Positions 26,507 to 34,382 of a stretch of DNA of 35,428 bases are shown here, piece by piece. The stretch is taken from the NCBI GenBank assembly GCA_903837125.1, contig CAILTG010000060.1:1-35428 (forward strand), given 5' to 3'. This DNA is from Candidatus Magasanikiibacteriota bacterium. GTDB lineage: Bacteria; Patescibacteriota; Patescibacteriia; Magasanikbacterales; UBA922. The translations under genes were made by a program, and so were the position numbers. Numbering within the stretch: position 1 is the first letter of the stretch; each line of letters starts with the position of its first letter. Under the pieces are notes generated by a model. The model was not told the DNA's origin, did not search any database, and saw only the letters and a list, made by a program, of their open reading frames with translations.

Positions 26507-27757
26507 ATGCGCATCGCTATCATTCAATTCCCCGGCTCAAACTGTGAATCTGAATCAATTAGAGCCATAAAGCAAGCTAGTCTGGAACCAGTGGAATTTT
26601 TGTGGAATCAAAATCCTCATGATTTAAAAAACTTTGACGGCTTTTTTATTGTTGGCGGTTTTTCTTATGAAGACCGTTCACGCTCAGGAATTATTTCCGC
26701 CCTAGATCCAATAATGGAATACATAAAAAACGAATCAGAAAAAGGTAAACCAATTTTGGGTATTTGCAATGGCGCTCAAATATTGGTGGAAACCGGCTTG
26801 GTGCCTGGCTTAAAAAATAATCAATTGGGAATGGCACTAGCAATAAATGAACGGATCAAAAACGGAAAAATTTTAGGCACTGGTTTTTATAATACCTGGA
26901 TAAATATGCAATCTTCTGCTGAACCAGGGACTTGTGCTTTCAATAAATATCTAAAAATAAACGAATTTATAAATATACCAATTGCTCATGGCGAAGGCCG
27001 TTTTATAATTCCCGAAGCATTACTTCAAGAAATGAAGGCCAACAACCAAACAGTTTTTCGTTATTGTGATAACAACGGAAAAATTTCTGAAGAATTTCCG
27101 GTAAATCCCAACGGCTCTGTTTACAATTTAGCGGCGGTTACCAATACAGCTGGCAATGTGATGGCCATGATGCCCCACCCCGAACGAACAGCCAATGGCC
27201 AGCCAATCTTTACTTCCATGCGCGATTATATCCAAACAGAAAAAACCATTGATTTAACTCCTCTCACCTATACTCCACCTATACAGACTATTAAACAATT
27301 TCAACCAAAAAAAAATAGTGTTGAATTACTTGTGGAATTAATTATTACCGATAATGAAGCAGCCACCGTTAAAAATACCTTGAGTAATTTGGATATTTAT
27401 GCGGAAATTAAAAAATTTACCCATTGGGAAATTGTTGGTGAAAATAATGAAGACCTCCTGAAAAAAATTATTAAATCCGGAGAATTATTTAATTCTAATA
27501 AAGAAAAAATCATAACTAAATTAGAAAATATACCTAATTCTGTATCATTTCTTATTAGGTACAAAGATGATTTCGTTGGTCAAAGTAAGGCCACAACTTT
27601 AACCAATCGTTTGGGAATAACTGGCATTGAAAAAATCATTAAAGGAACAGTTTGGCAGATTTCTATCAATCGTGGTAATATTGAAGAAGTTGAAAAATAC
27701 ATTCTAGACAGTCATATTTTATTCAATCAATTTTCAGAAAACTGCTATATAATATGA
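26507..27757 (+). CDS. purQ: PurQ glutaminase with C-terminal PurS-like extension
   Basis: Residues 1 to about 245 are a class I glutamine amidotransferase of FGAM synthase: FPGSNCESE near the start, nucleophile Cys87 in GICNGAQ, and His224/Glu226 in MMPHPERT. It supplies ammonia to PurL. Stand-alone PurQ is commonly 220-260 residues, so about 150 residues are extra. The tail contains two similar units, about 271-345 and 346-416, each with beta-helix-beta-helix order; compare IIKSGELFNSN with YILDSHILFNQ. The second (GITGIEKIIKGTVWQISI) resembles PurS, the small bridging subunit needed by small PurL. No separate purS is seen. The stop overlaps the purC start (ATGA). Confidence 0.92.
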   Translation: MRIAIIQFPGSNCESESIRAIKQASLEPVEFLWNQNPHDLKNFDGFFIVGGFSYEDRSRSGIISALDPIMEYIKNESEKGKPILGICNGAQILVETGLVPGLKNNQLGMALAINERIKNGKILGTGFYNTWINMQSSAEPGTCAFNKYLKINEFINIPIAHGEGRFIIPEALLQEMKANNQTVFRYCDNNGKISEEFPVNPNGSVYNLAAVTNTAGNVMAMMPHPERTANGQPIFTSMRDYIQTEKTIDLTPLTYTPPIQTIKQFQPKKNSVELLVELIITDNEAATVKNTLSNLDIYAEIKKFTHWEIVGENNEDLLKKIIKSGELFNSNKEKIITKLENIPNSVSFLIRYKDDFVGQSKATTLTNRLGITGIEKIIKGTVWQISINRGNIEEVEKYILDSHILFNQFSENCYII

Positions 27758-28719
27758 ACTATAAATTAATAATTGAACAAAATCTAAATAATTGTCTCAC
27801 CGCCACCAACTTAAATATTGGTAACAAAAAAATAGGTAAAGTTCGTGACACTTATGAATTGTCCGACAAAATGATTTTAATTACCACAGACCGTCAAAGC
27901 GCCTTTGATCGTATTTTAGCCTCTGTGCCATTTAAGGGGCAGGTGCTAAACCAAATTAGTGCTTGGTGGTTTGCCCAAACTAAAAATATTATTTCTAATC
28001 ATGTTTTAGAAATTCCTGATCCTAATGTGACAGTAGGTAAAAAATGCAAAGTTTTTCCAGTGGAATTTGTGGTTAGAGGCTACCTGACAGGTTCAACAGA
28101 CACTTCAGTGTGGATAAATTATCAAAAAGGTGTTCGTGAATATTGTGGTAATACTTTACCTGAAGGAATGAAAAAAAACCAAAAATTTATTAAACCAATT
28201 GTCACACCCACAACAAAATCAACTGAACATGATCGTCTAATAACACCAAATGAAATTGTGGCTGAAAAACTAATGACACAAACTGAATGGGATTATGTAA
28301 GTAGTAAAGCTTTAGAATTATTTATTTTTGGACAAAAAATTGCTCTAAAAAACAATTTAATTCTAGTGGATACTAAATACGAATTTGGCAAAGATGCCAA
28401 TGGAAATATTTTATTGATTGACGAAATTCATACTCCAGACTCCAGCCGTTATTGGTTGGCCAATACTTATGAAGAAAGACTTAATAATAATCTTGAACCA
28501 GAAAATATTGATAAAGAATTTTTACGACTTTGGTTCAAAGAACATTGTGATCCATATAATGATGAAAAGCTTCCCGAAGCTCCGGCTGAACTGGTAATTG
28601 AACTTTCAAATAGATATATTCAACTTTATGAAATGATCACTGGTGAAAAATTTGTTTTTCCAACTGGTAATATTAATGAAAGATTGAAAAATAATCTCGA
28701 ACCGCTCATTAAGCGGTGA
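27754..28719 (+). CDS. purC: SAICAR synthetase PurC
   Basis: PurC couples CAIR and aspartate with ATP. The 321-residue protein has GKVRDTYELSDKMILITTDR, SAFDRILASVPFKGQVLNQI, EFVVRGYLTGST and the acidic segment LIDEIHTPDSSRYWL. It is longer than the roughly 240-residue Bacillus form and closer to the 300-residue yeast Ade1 type. It starts within the purQ stop (ATGA overlap). Its last codons and TGA stop fall in the left arm of a repeat element, so the extreme C-terminus (LIKR) may be repeat-derived. Confidence 0.96.
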   Translation: MNYKLIIEQNLNNCLTATNLNIGNKKIGKVRDTYELSDKMILITTDRQSAFDRILASVPFKGQVLNQISAWWFAQTKNIISNHVLEIPDPNVTVGKKCKVFPVEFVVRGYLTGSTDTSVWINYQKGVREYCGNTLPEGMKKNQKFIKPIVTPTTKSTEHDRLITPNEIVAEKLMTQTEWDYVSSKALELFIFGQKIALKNNLILVDTKYEFGKDANGNILLIDEIHTPDSSRYWLANTYEERLNNNLEPENIDKEFLRLWFKEHCDPYNDEKLPEAPAELVIELSNRYIQLYEMITGEKFVFPTGNINERLKNNLEPLIKR

Positions 28720-28813
28720 GAGATCCCTTTCCCTAAATTTAACCTAACTATAAAGTACAAATCTTAATTTTAATTTCTGCGCGTCAAAAAGGGATTCCTC
28801 ACTACCGCTCGGA
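28711..28813. repeat. Paired inverted repeat element, copy C
   Basis: Left arm AAGCGGTGAGAGATCCCTTT (28711-28730) and right arm AAAAGGGATTCCTCACTACC plus GCTCGG (to 28811) face each other across about 55 nt rich in A+T. It lies between purC and purE and contains the purC stop. Confidence 0.7.
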
Positions 28814-28824
28814 ATAAAAAAAAT

Positions 28825-29211
28825 ATGAAAGCCGTCATCATCATGGGCTCAAATTCAGATCAAGAATGGGCCAAAAAAATTACCAACAAACTAACTGAAT
28901 TAAATATTGAACACGAAGAACATATCGCCTCAGCCCACAAAGAAGCTAAAAAATGTTTAGAAATTTTAGAAAAATACCAAGATCAGTCAGTAATTTATAT
29001 CACTATCGCCGGACGTTCCAATGCCCTGTCTGGTTTTGTAGCTGGAAACTCCAATAAACCAGTAATCGCCTGCCCACCATTTAAAGATAAAGAAGATCTA
29101 ATCATAAATATTCACTCAACTTTACAAATGCCCAGCAATGTTCCAGTTTTAACTATTTTAGATCCAGTAAATTGTGCCTTAGCTGTAAAACGAATCAGTG
29201 AACTATTATAA
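28825..29211 (+). CDS. purE: PurE, class II-type AIR carboxylase
   Basis: The 128-residue protein has the PurE phosphate loop MGSNSDQEWA and His38 in ASAHKEA. In place of the class I signature AGxAAHLPG it has AGRSNALSGFVAGN (62-75), followed by PVIACPP. AGRSN-x-L and the CPP segment are features I associate with class II PurE, the metazoan PAICS type, which carboxylates AIR directly with CO2. Class I PurE instead needs N5-CAIR from PurK, and no purK is in this operon. It is somewhat shorter than typical class I PurE (about 160). The class assignment is from motif recollection. Confidence 0.93.
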   Translation: MKAVIIMGSNSDQEWAKKITNKLTELNIEHEEHIASAHKEAKKCLEILEKYQDQSVIYITIAGRSNALSGFVAGNSNKPVIACPPFKDKEDLIINIHSTLQMPSNVPVLTILDPVNCALAVKRISELL

Positions 29212-29233
29212 ATCAACCAAATTTATCTAACTT

Positions 29234-29296
29234 TATCCCGATTTTGCTTCGAGCGAAATCGAGGATCCTCGATTTCGTCACAACGAAATCGGGATA
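29234..29296. repeat. 64-nt-type palindromic element, copy 2 (purF leader)
   Basis: TATCCCGATTT and AAATCGGGATA flank a perfect inner palindrome centred on GAGGATCCTC (CGAAATC arms). It nearly fills the 103-nt purE-purF spacer. It differs at only a few positions from 8930-8993. As RNA it would fold into a long hairpin just upstream of purF. Confidence 0.9.
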
Positions 29297-29314
29297 AACT
29301 TTTAACTATCACCT

Positions 29315-30784
29315 ATGTGCGGCACACTTGGAATTTTTTCCCACAAACCTGTAGCTCAGGAACTATATGAAGGTCTAATTCATCTACAACATCGAGGACA
29401 AGATGCTTGTGGAATTTTAACTTATAATGAAAAATTCCACATAAAAAGGGGTAGTGGTTTGGTGCGTGATACTTTTGTACAAGAAGACATGGAAATGCTT
29501 AAAGGTAATATCGGTATTGGACATGTGCGTTATCCTACTGCTGGTTCAAAATTTAGTTTTGAAAATACCCAACCACTAATGATCTTTGCGCCTTATGGCA
29601 TTGCCATGTCACACAACGGAGATTTAACAAATTATTTTGAATTGCGTGAAGAATTATCAACCAAAGATCGTTCTTATTTTAATACCACTTCTGACTTGGA
29701 AATTATTTTAAATATTTTTGCCATGGAAATGCAAAAACGTTTTGATAATGACAGTGATATTTTTCAAAATATTTGTGAATCTGTAGAAGTTGTTTTTAAT
29801 CGCTGCCGTGGAGCTTATTCTGTTTGTGGAATTGTGGCTGGCAAGGGTATGGTAGTTTTTAGAGATCCCCATGGTATTAGACCCCTTGTTTGTGGTTTAC
29901 GTCAAAATGAAGACGGTACCCGAGATTATATTTTTGCTTCTGAAAATACCATGTTTTATCCTTTGGGTTTCAAACATCAAGGCAATGTCCAGCCTGGCGA
30001 AGTGGTGTTTATTAATATGAAAGGTGAAATGTACAGTAAAAAACTACGCAACGAAATTTTTACTCCAGATATTTTTGAATATGTTTATTTATCCAGACCA
30101 GACTCCATGATAAATAATGTTAGTGTCTATCGAGCGCGCTTGCGCATGGGACAAAATTTAGCCAAACGCTGGATGGAAAAATATCCTGAGATCAAACCTG
30201 ACATTGTCATCCCGATTCCCTTTTCTTCCAATACTGCAGCTTTATCCTTTGCTCATGAAATTGGTGTGCGTTACTCAGAAGGAATATATAAAAATCCTTT
30301 TGTAGGCAGAACTTTTATGATGCCCGGACAAACACAACGCCGGAAATCGGTTTTACAAAAACTTTCCCCGCAAGAAGTAGAAATTAAAGGTAAAAATGTT
30401 ATGCTCATTGATGATTCTATTGTGCGCGGTACCACCAGCAAAGAAGTGGTAAAAATGGTACGCGAATCTGGTGCCAAGAAAATCTATTTTGCCACACCTT
30501 GTCCACCAATTAAATTTCCGGATTTTTATGGCATAGATATTCCCACACGGGGCGAATTAATTGCTGCCAATAGAACAGTGGAAGAAATTCGTGACTATAT
30601 TGGAGTTGATATTTTACTTTACCAAGAAATTGCTGACTTGGTAGAAGCAGTAACCAGACGCGGTGACCATAATATTGATCGACCTTCAATGCCCTACCTT
30701 GATGGCTGGTATGTTACCGGAGATGTGGATGATGAAAAAATTAATAAATATGAAAAATTGAAAGAACACACTAAACGTGGTTAA
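29315..30784 (+). CDS. purF: Amidophosphoribosyltransferase PurF
   Basis: PurF starts the pathway by making phosphoribosylamine from PRPP and glutamine. The 489-residue protein begins MCGTLGIFS, so Cys2 is the N-terminal nucleophile after Met removal and there is no propeptide. HLQHRGQDACGI and GIGHVRYPTAG are glutaminase motifs. The PRPP loop VMLIDDSIVRGTTS is near residues 362-375, and FYGIDIPTRGELIAANRTVE follows. The C-terminal cysteine cluster that binds 4Fe-4S in the Bacillus type is absent; the tail (DGWYVTGDVDDEKIN) is like the E. coli type. It follows a palindromic repeat. Confidence 0.97.
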   Translation: MCGTLGIFSHKPVAQELYEGLIHLQHRGQDACGILTYNEKFHIKRGSGLVRDTFVQEDMEMLKGNIGIGHVRYPTAGSKFSFENTQPLMIFAPYGIAMSHNGDLTNYFELREELSTKDRSYFNTTSDLEIILNIFAMEMQKRFDNDSDIFQNICESVEVVFNRCRGAYSVCGIVAGKGMVVFRDPHGIRPLVCGLRQNEDGTRDYIFASENTMFYPLGFKHQGNVQPGEVVFINMKGEMYSKKLRNEIFTPDIFEYVYLSRPDSMINNVSVYRARLRMGQNLAKRWMEKYPEIKPDIVIPIPFSSNTAALSFAHEIGVRYSEGIYKNPFVGRTFMMPGQTQRRKSVLQKLSPQEVEIKGKNVMLIDDSIVRGTTSKEVVKMVRESGAKKIYFATPCPPIKFPDFYGIDIPTRGELIAANRTVEEIRDYIGVDILLYQEIADLVEAVTRRGDHNIDRPSMPYLDGWYVTGDVDDEKINKYEKLKEHTKRG

Positions 30785-30790
30785 ACAGCT

Positions 30791-32107
30791 ATGAATATTT
30801 TATTAATTGGTTCTGGTGCCCGCGAACACGCTATTGCTCGCGCCTTTAAAAGATCACCACAAAATCCTAATCTTTTTTGTTTTGGAGCAAATGTTAATCC
30901 AGGTATCAAAGATATTTCAACTGGTTATACTACTGGAAAAATTACTGATCTAGAAGCAATTTTGAATTTTGCCTTAACCAATAAAATTGAATTGGTTTTT
31001 GTTGGGCCAGAAGCACCGTTGGCCGCAGGTGTTGCTGACAAACTTTGGGAAAACAATATTCCTTGTGTAGGACAAAAACAAATACTGTGTCAAGTAGAAA
31101 CCAGCAAAGGTTTTACTAGAGACTTAATAATTGAATACAATATTCCTGGTTCAATAAAATATAAAAGGTTTAATTCACTAGAAGGGGTTGAAGATTTTCT
31201 AATTGAACTTGAAGAACTATATGTAGTTAAAGCCGATGGTCTGGCTAATGGTAAAGGCGTAAAAGTGGCTGGTGATCATTTACACAGTCACCTAGAAGCA
31301 CTAACTTATTGCCAGGAGTTGATTACTGAAAAAAGTAATTTTGTAATTGAAGAGAAATTAATTGGTCAAGAATTTTCTTTAATGAGTTTCTGTGATGGCA
31401 CTAACTTAGCACATATGCCGGCAGTGCAAGACCATAAACGCGCTTTTGCCAATGACGAAGGCCCTAATACTGGCGGTATGGGTACTTATTCTGATGCCAA
31501 TCACTTACTCCCATTTTTAACTGCTGAAGATATTATACAGGCACAAACCATCAATCAAGCTACAATTAATGCCCTTAAAAACAAATTTGGTGAAGATTAT
31601 GTGGGAGTTCTATATGGAGGATTTATGATAACCAAAAACGGTGTAAAGCTAATTGAATACAATGCCCGCTTTGGTGACCCAGAAGCCATGAACGTTTTGG
31701 CCATATTAGATTCTGATTTTATAGAATTGTGCCAAGCAATTGTAAATGGAACTTTAACCCAAGAACATGCTAAATTTAAAAATCTGGCCACTGTCTGTAA
31801 ATATGCTGCGCCAATCGGCTATCCTGATAATCCAGTAAAAAACCAGAAAATTGATATTTCAAATATACAAAATAAAGAACAATTATACTTTGCTTCTGTT
31901 GATGAGCGTGAAGACGGATTATATGAAATTGGTTCACGAACTGTGGCTGTTGTTGGCATCGCCCAAACTATTTATGAAGCAGAAAAAATTGCCGAAGCAG
32001 AAATAAATAAAATCAAAGGACCCTTATTTCATAGAAAAGATATTGGCACTAAAGAATTGATTGAAAAACGGGTTAAGATGATGAAAAGAATAAGAAATGA
32101 TAGATGA
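30791..32107 (+). CDS. purD: Phosphoribosylamine-glycine ligase PurD
   Basis: PurD is an ATP-grasp enzyme making GAR. The 438-residue protein has LLIGSGAREHAIARAF at the N-terminus, KADGLANGKGV (ATP-binding), PNTGGMGTYSDANHLLPF and EYNARFGDPEAMNVL (metal-binding). Length is normal. It starts 6 nt after purF. The last residues (KRIRNDR) run into a 7-nt tandem repeat, so the native tail may be altered. Confidence 0.97.
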   Translation: MNILLIGSGAREHAIARAFKRSPQNPNLFCFGANVNPGIKDISTGYTTGKITDLEAILNFALTNKIELVFVGPEAPLAAGVADKLWENNIPCVGQKQILCQVETSKGFTRDLIIEYNIPGSIKYKRFNSLEGVEDFLIELEELYVVKADGLANGKGVKVAGDHLHSHLEALTYCQELITEKSNFVIEEKLIGQEFSLMSFCDGTNLAHMPAVQDHKRAFANDEGPNTGGMGTYSDANHLLPFLTAEDIIQAQTINQATINALKNKFGEDYVGVLYGGFMITKNGVKLIEYNARFGDPEAMNVLAILDSDFIELCQAIVNGTLTQEHAKFKNLATVCKYAAPIGYPDNPVKNQKIDISNIQNKEQLYFASVDEREDGLYEIGSRTVAVVGIAQTIYEAEKIAEAEINKIKGPLFHRKDIGTKELIEKRVKMMKRIRNDR

Positions 32108-32126
32108 TAGATGATATATATGATAA
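32095..32126. repeat. Short tandem repeat at the purD-purN junction
   Basis: AAATGATAGATGATAGATGA then TATATATGATAA: the same GATARAT family as in the membrane protein gene. It includes the purD stop codon and the candidate purN starts. Confidence 0.7.
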
Positions 32127-32728
32127 AATTAGCAATACTTGGCTCAACAAAAGGCACCGACCTACAAGCAATTATTGAGGCCATAAAAAATGGAAAATTA
32201 GATGCCAAAATTGAAATAGTAATTAGTAATAAGGTGGATGCTTATATTCTTGAACGCGCTAAAAATCACAAAATAAAATCAATTTTTATAGACCCGAGCT
32301 TGCCCGACGGAGCGAAGCAGAGCCGAGAAGAATATGACCAAAAATTAATCAACAAATTATCCAATCACCAAATTGACTTAATTTTATTGATTGGCTGGAT
32401 GCGAATTTTTTCGTCGGTATTTATTAATCAATACCGCGGACGAATTATCAATGTCCACCCTTCCTTACTTCCCGCCTTTGCTGGTGGTATGGATTTAGAT
32501 GTTCACGAAGAAGTAATTAAATCAGATGCAAAAGAAACTGGTTGTACTGTTCACTTGGTAGATGAAGGAGTAGATACTGGAAAAATTTTAGTTCAAAAAA
32601 AATATTTTGTTGAATCAACCGATACTCCGGAAACTTTAAAAAATAAAGTACAAAAATTAGAGGGCGAAGCGCTTATCGAAAGTATTAGATCATTTAATTT
32701 CAAATTTCCAATCAATGATAAAATCTAA
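32120..32728 (+). CDS. purN: GAR formyltransferase PurN
   Basis: PurN transfers formyl from 10-formyl-THF to GAR. The protein (202 residues from ATG 32120) has LAILGSTKGTDLQAI, the catalytic IINVHPSLLPAF (Asn, His) and VDEGVDTGKI (Asp). I prefer ATG 32120 (MIKLAIL) over 32111, which would add MIY from a tandem repeat. Between IFID and SREEYD an insertion of about 9 residues (PSLPDGAKQ) is encoded by a G+C-rich repeat-like segment (32293-32327). The C-terminus (FNFKFPINDKI) is encoded by the A+T-rich repeat that follows. Core motifs are intact, so it may still work. Confidence 0.93.
   Translation: MIKLAILGSTKGTDLQAIIEAIKNGKLDAKIEIVISNKVDAYILERAKNHKIKSIFIDPSLPDGAKQSREEYDQKLINKLSNHQIDLILLIGWMRIFSSVFINQYRGRIINVHPSLLPAFAGGMDLDVHEEVIKSDAKETGCTVHLVDEGVDTGKILVQKKYFVESTDTPETLKNKVQKLEGEALIESIRSFNFKFPINDKI
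32293..32327. repeat. G+C-rich repeat-like insertion in purN
   Basis: CCCGAGCTTGCCCGACGGAG then CGAAGCAGAGCCGAG contrasts sharply with the A+T-rich gene around it, and CCCGAG..GAGCGAAGC resembles the arms of the paired elements. It is read in frame. Confidence 0.55.
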
Positions 32729-32800
32729 ATTTCAAAAAAATATTTTGGAATTAGTCATTTGATATTGATTTGGCATTGGTAATTGGTAATTTGACATTTT
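32693..32800. repeat. A+T-rich inverted element between purN and purH
   Basis: The left half (TTTAATTTCAAATTTCCAAT) and right half (GGTAATTGGTAATTTGACAT) are approximately inverted around AAAATATTTTGG. Same family as 16540-16654, in the opposite orientation. It encodes the last purN residues and its stop. Confidence 0.75.
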
Positions 32801-32842
32801 ATACCAACATTTTATAAATTCTAAACAAAAAAACTCCAACTT

Positions 32843-34381
32843 ATGAATAAATCTATTACTACTATCAAGAGAGCCCTAATCTCTGTCTCCAAAAAAGATG
32901 GTATTATTGAACTGGCTCAACAACTAGACAAACTTGGTGTAGAAATAATTTCTACTGGTGGAACCTTTAAAAAATTACAAGAATCTGGAATTCCCGCCAT
33001 TGAAATTTCTAATTTTACCGGCTTTCCGGAAATGATGGACGGCCGAATAAAAACTTTGCACCCACTGGTACATGGTGGAATTCTTGGTTTAAGGGATAAA
33101 CACGCTGAGGTGGCAAAAGATAATAATATTAAATGGATTGACCTTGTAATAGTAAATCTTTACCCCTTTTCCGAGACTATACAAAAACCCGGTGTAACCG
33201 AAGAAGAAGTGATTGAAAACATTGATATTGGTGGCCCCAGTATGATTCGCTCAGCTGCTAAAAATATTGGTTGGGTGGGAGTCGTAGTTGATCCTAATGA
33301 TTATTCTTTAATTCTAAACGAGTTAAAAAATCAAAATGGCTTAACTTATGAAACACGAAAAAAATTATCTGCGAAAGCTTTTTCTCATACTGCGCAATAC
33401 GACACGATAATCGCCAATCATTTTAATCAAGAACCATTTCCAGACAATTTATCTCTTACCTTCAATAAATATTATGATTTAAGATATGGCGAAAATCCCC
33501 ACCAATTGGCTTGTGTATACAAAGAACCAAATAATACTAGTTGTAATATCTTGAATGCCAAAATTTTGCAGGGCAAACAACTATCTTTCAATAATATTAA
33601 TGATGCTGATGGCGGACTGGCGACCTTAAAAGAATTTTCTGAACCAACCTGTGTGGTGGTAAAACACGCCAATCCTTGCGGGGTAGCCACAGGAAATGAT
33701 ATAACCGAAGTTTTCAAACGCGCCTACAATGCCGATGCTTTATCAGCTTTTGGTGGAATTATTTGTTTAAACAGAATTTGTACCAAAACTATTGCCGAGG
33801 AAATTGCCAAAGTGTTTGCTGAAATTGTCCTGGCACCAAGCTATGAACCAGAGGCCTTGGAAATTTTTGCCAAAAAGAAAAATTTAAGAATTTTAGAATT
33901 AGGTAAAATTACCCCCTTGATGCCAAAACACGAATTTAAATTTATTGATGGCGGACTTTTGGTACAAGATCAGGATATTAAAACATTAAATCAAACCGAA
34001 CTAAAAATTGTTACTCAAAAAATACCCACTGAAAAAGAACTGTCTAATATGCTGTTTGCCTGGAAAGTTCTAAAGCATGTAAAGTCAAATGGAATTTTAC
34101 TAGCCAAAGACAATTGCACAGTTGGCATCGGGCCAGGACAAGTTTCCCGCGTGGAAGCAGTGGATATTTCCATTCACAAAGCTGGAGAAAACATCAGAGA
34201 CTGTATTCTGGCATCCGATGCCTTCTTTCCTTTTCGGGACAGTATTGATAAAATAGCCAAAACCGGAATCAAAGCTATCATTCAGCCTGGTGGCTCAATT
34301 AAAGATGAAGAAGTAATTCAAGCTTGTGACGAACATGGCATCTCAATGGTCTTCACCGGATTTAGATGTTTTAAACATTAA
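32843..34381 (+). CDS. purH: Bifunctional AICAR transformylase/IMP cyclohydrolase PurH
   Basis: PurH performs the last two steps to IMP. The 512-residue protein has the N-terminal IMP cyclohydrolase domain (ISTGGTFKKL, then MDGRIKTLHPLVHGGIL and NIDIGGPSMIRSAAKN) and the transformylase domain (KYYDLRYGENPHQLA, VVVKHANPCGVA, GIGPGQVSRVEAVDI, SDAFFPFRDSID, IQPGGSIKDEEVI). Length and all main motifs are normal. A repeat fills the 114-nt gap after purN. The next gene starts 1 nt after its stop. Confidence 0.97.
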   Translation: MNKSITTIKRALISVSKKDGIIELAQQLDKLGVEIISTGGTFKKLQESGIPAIEISNFTGFPEMMDGRIKTLHPLVHGGILGLRDKHAEVAKDNNIKWIDLVIVNLYPFSETIQKPGVTEEEVIENIDIGGPSMIRSAAKNIGWVGVVVDPNDYSLILNELKNQNGLTYETRKKLSAKAFSHTAQYDTIIANHFNQEPFPDNLSLTFNKYYDLRYGENPHQLACVYKEPNNTSCNILNAKILQGKQLSFNNINDADGGLATLKEFSEPTCVVVKHANPCGVATGNDITEVFKRAYNADALSAFGGIICLNRICTKTIAEEIAKVFAEIVLAPSYEPEALEIFAKKKNLRILELGKITPLMPKHEFKFIDGGLLVQDQDIKTLNQTELKIVTQKIPTEKELSNMLFAWKVLKHVKSNGILLAKDNCTVGIGPGQVSRVEAVDISIHKAGENIRDCILASDAFFPFRDSIDKIAKTGIKAIIQPGGSIKDEEVIQACDEHGISMVFTGFRCFKH

Positions 34382-34382
34382 C

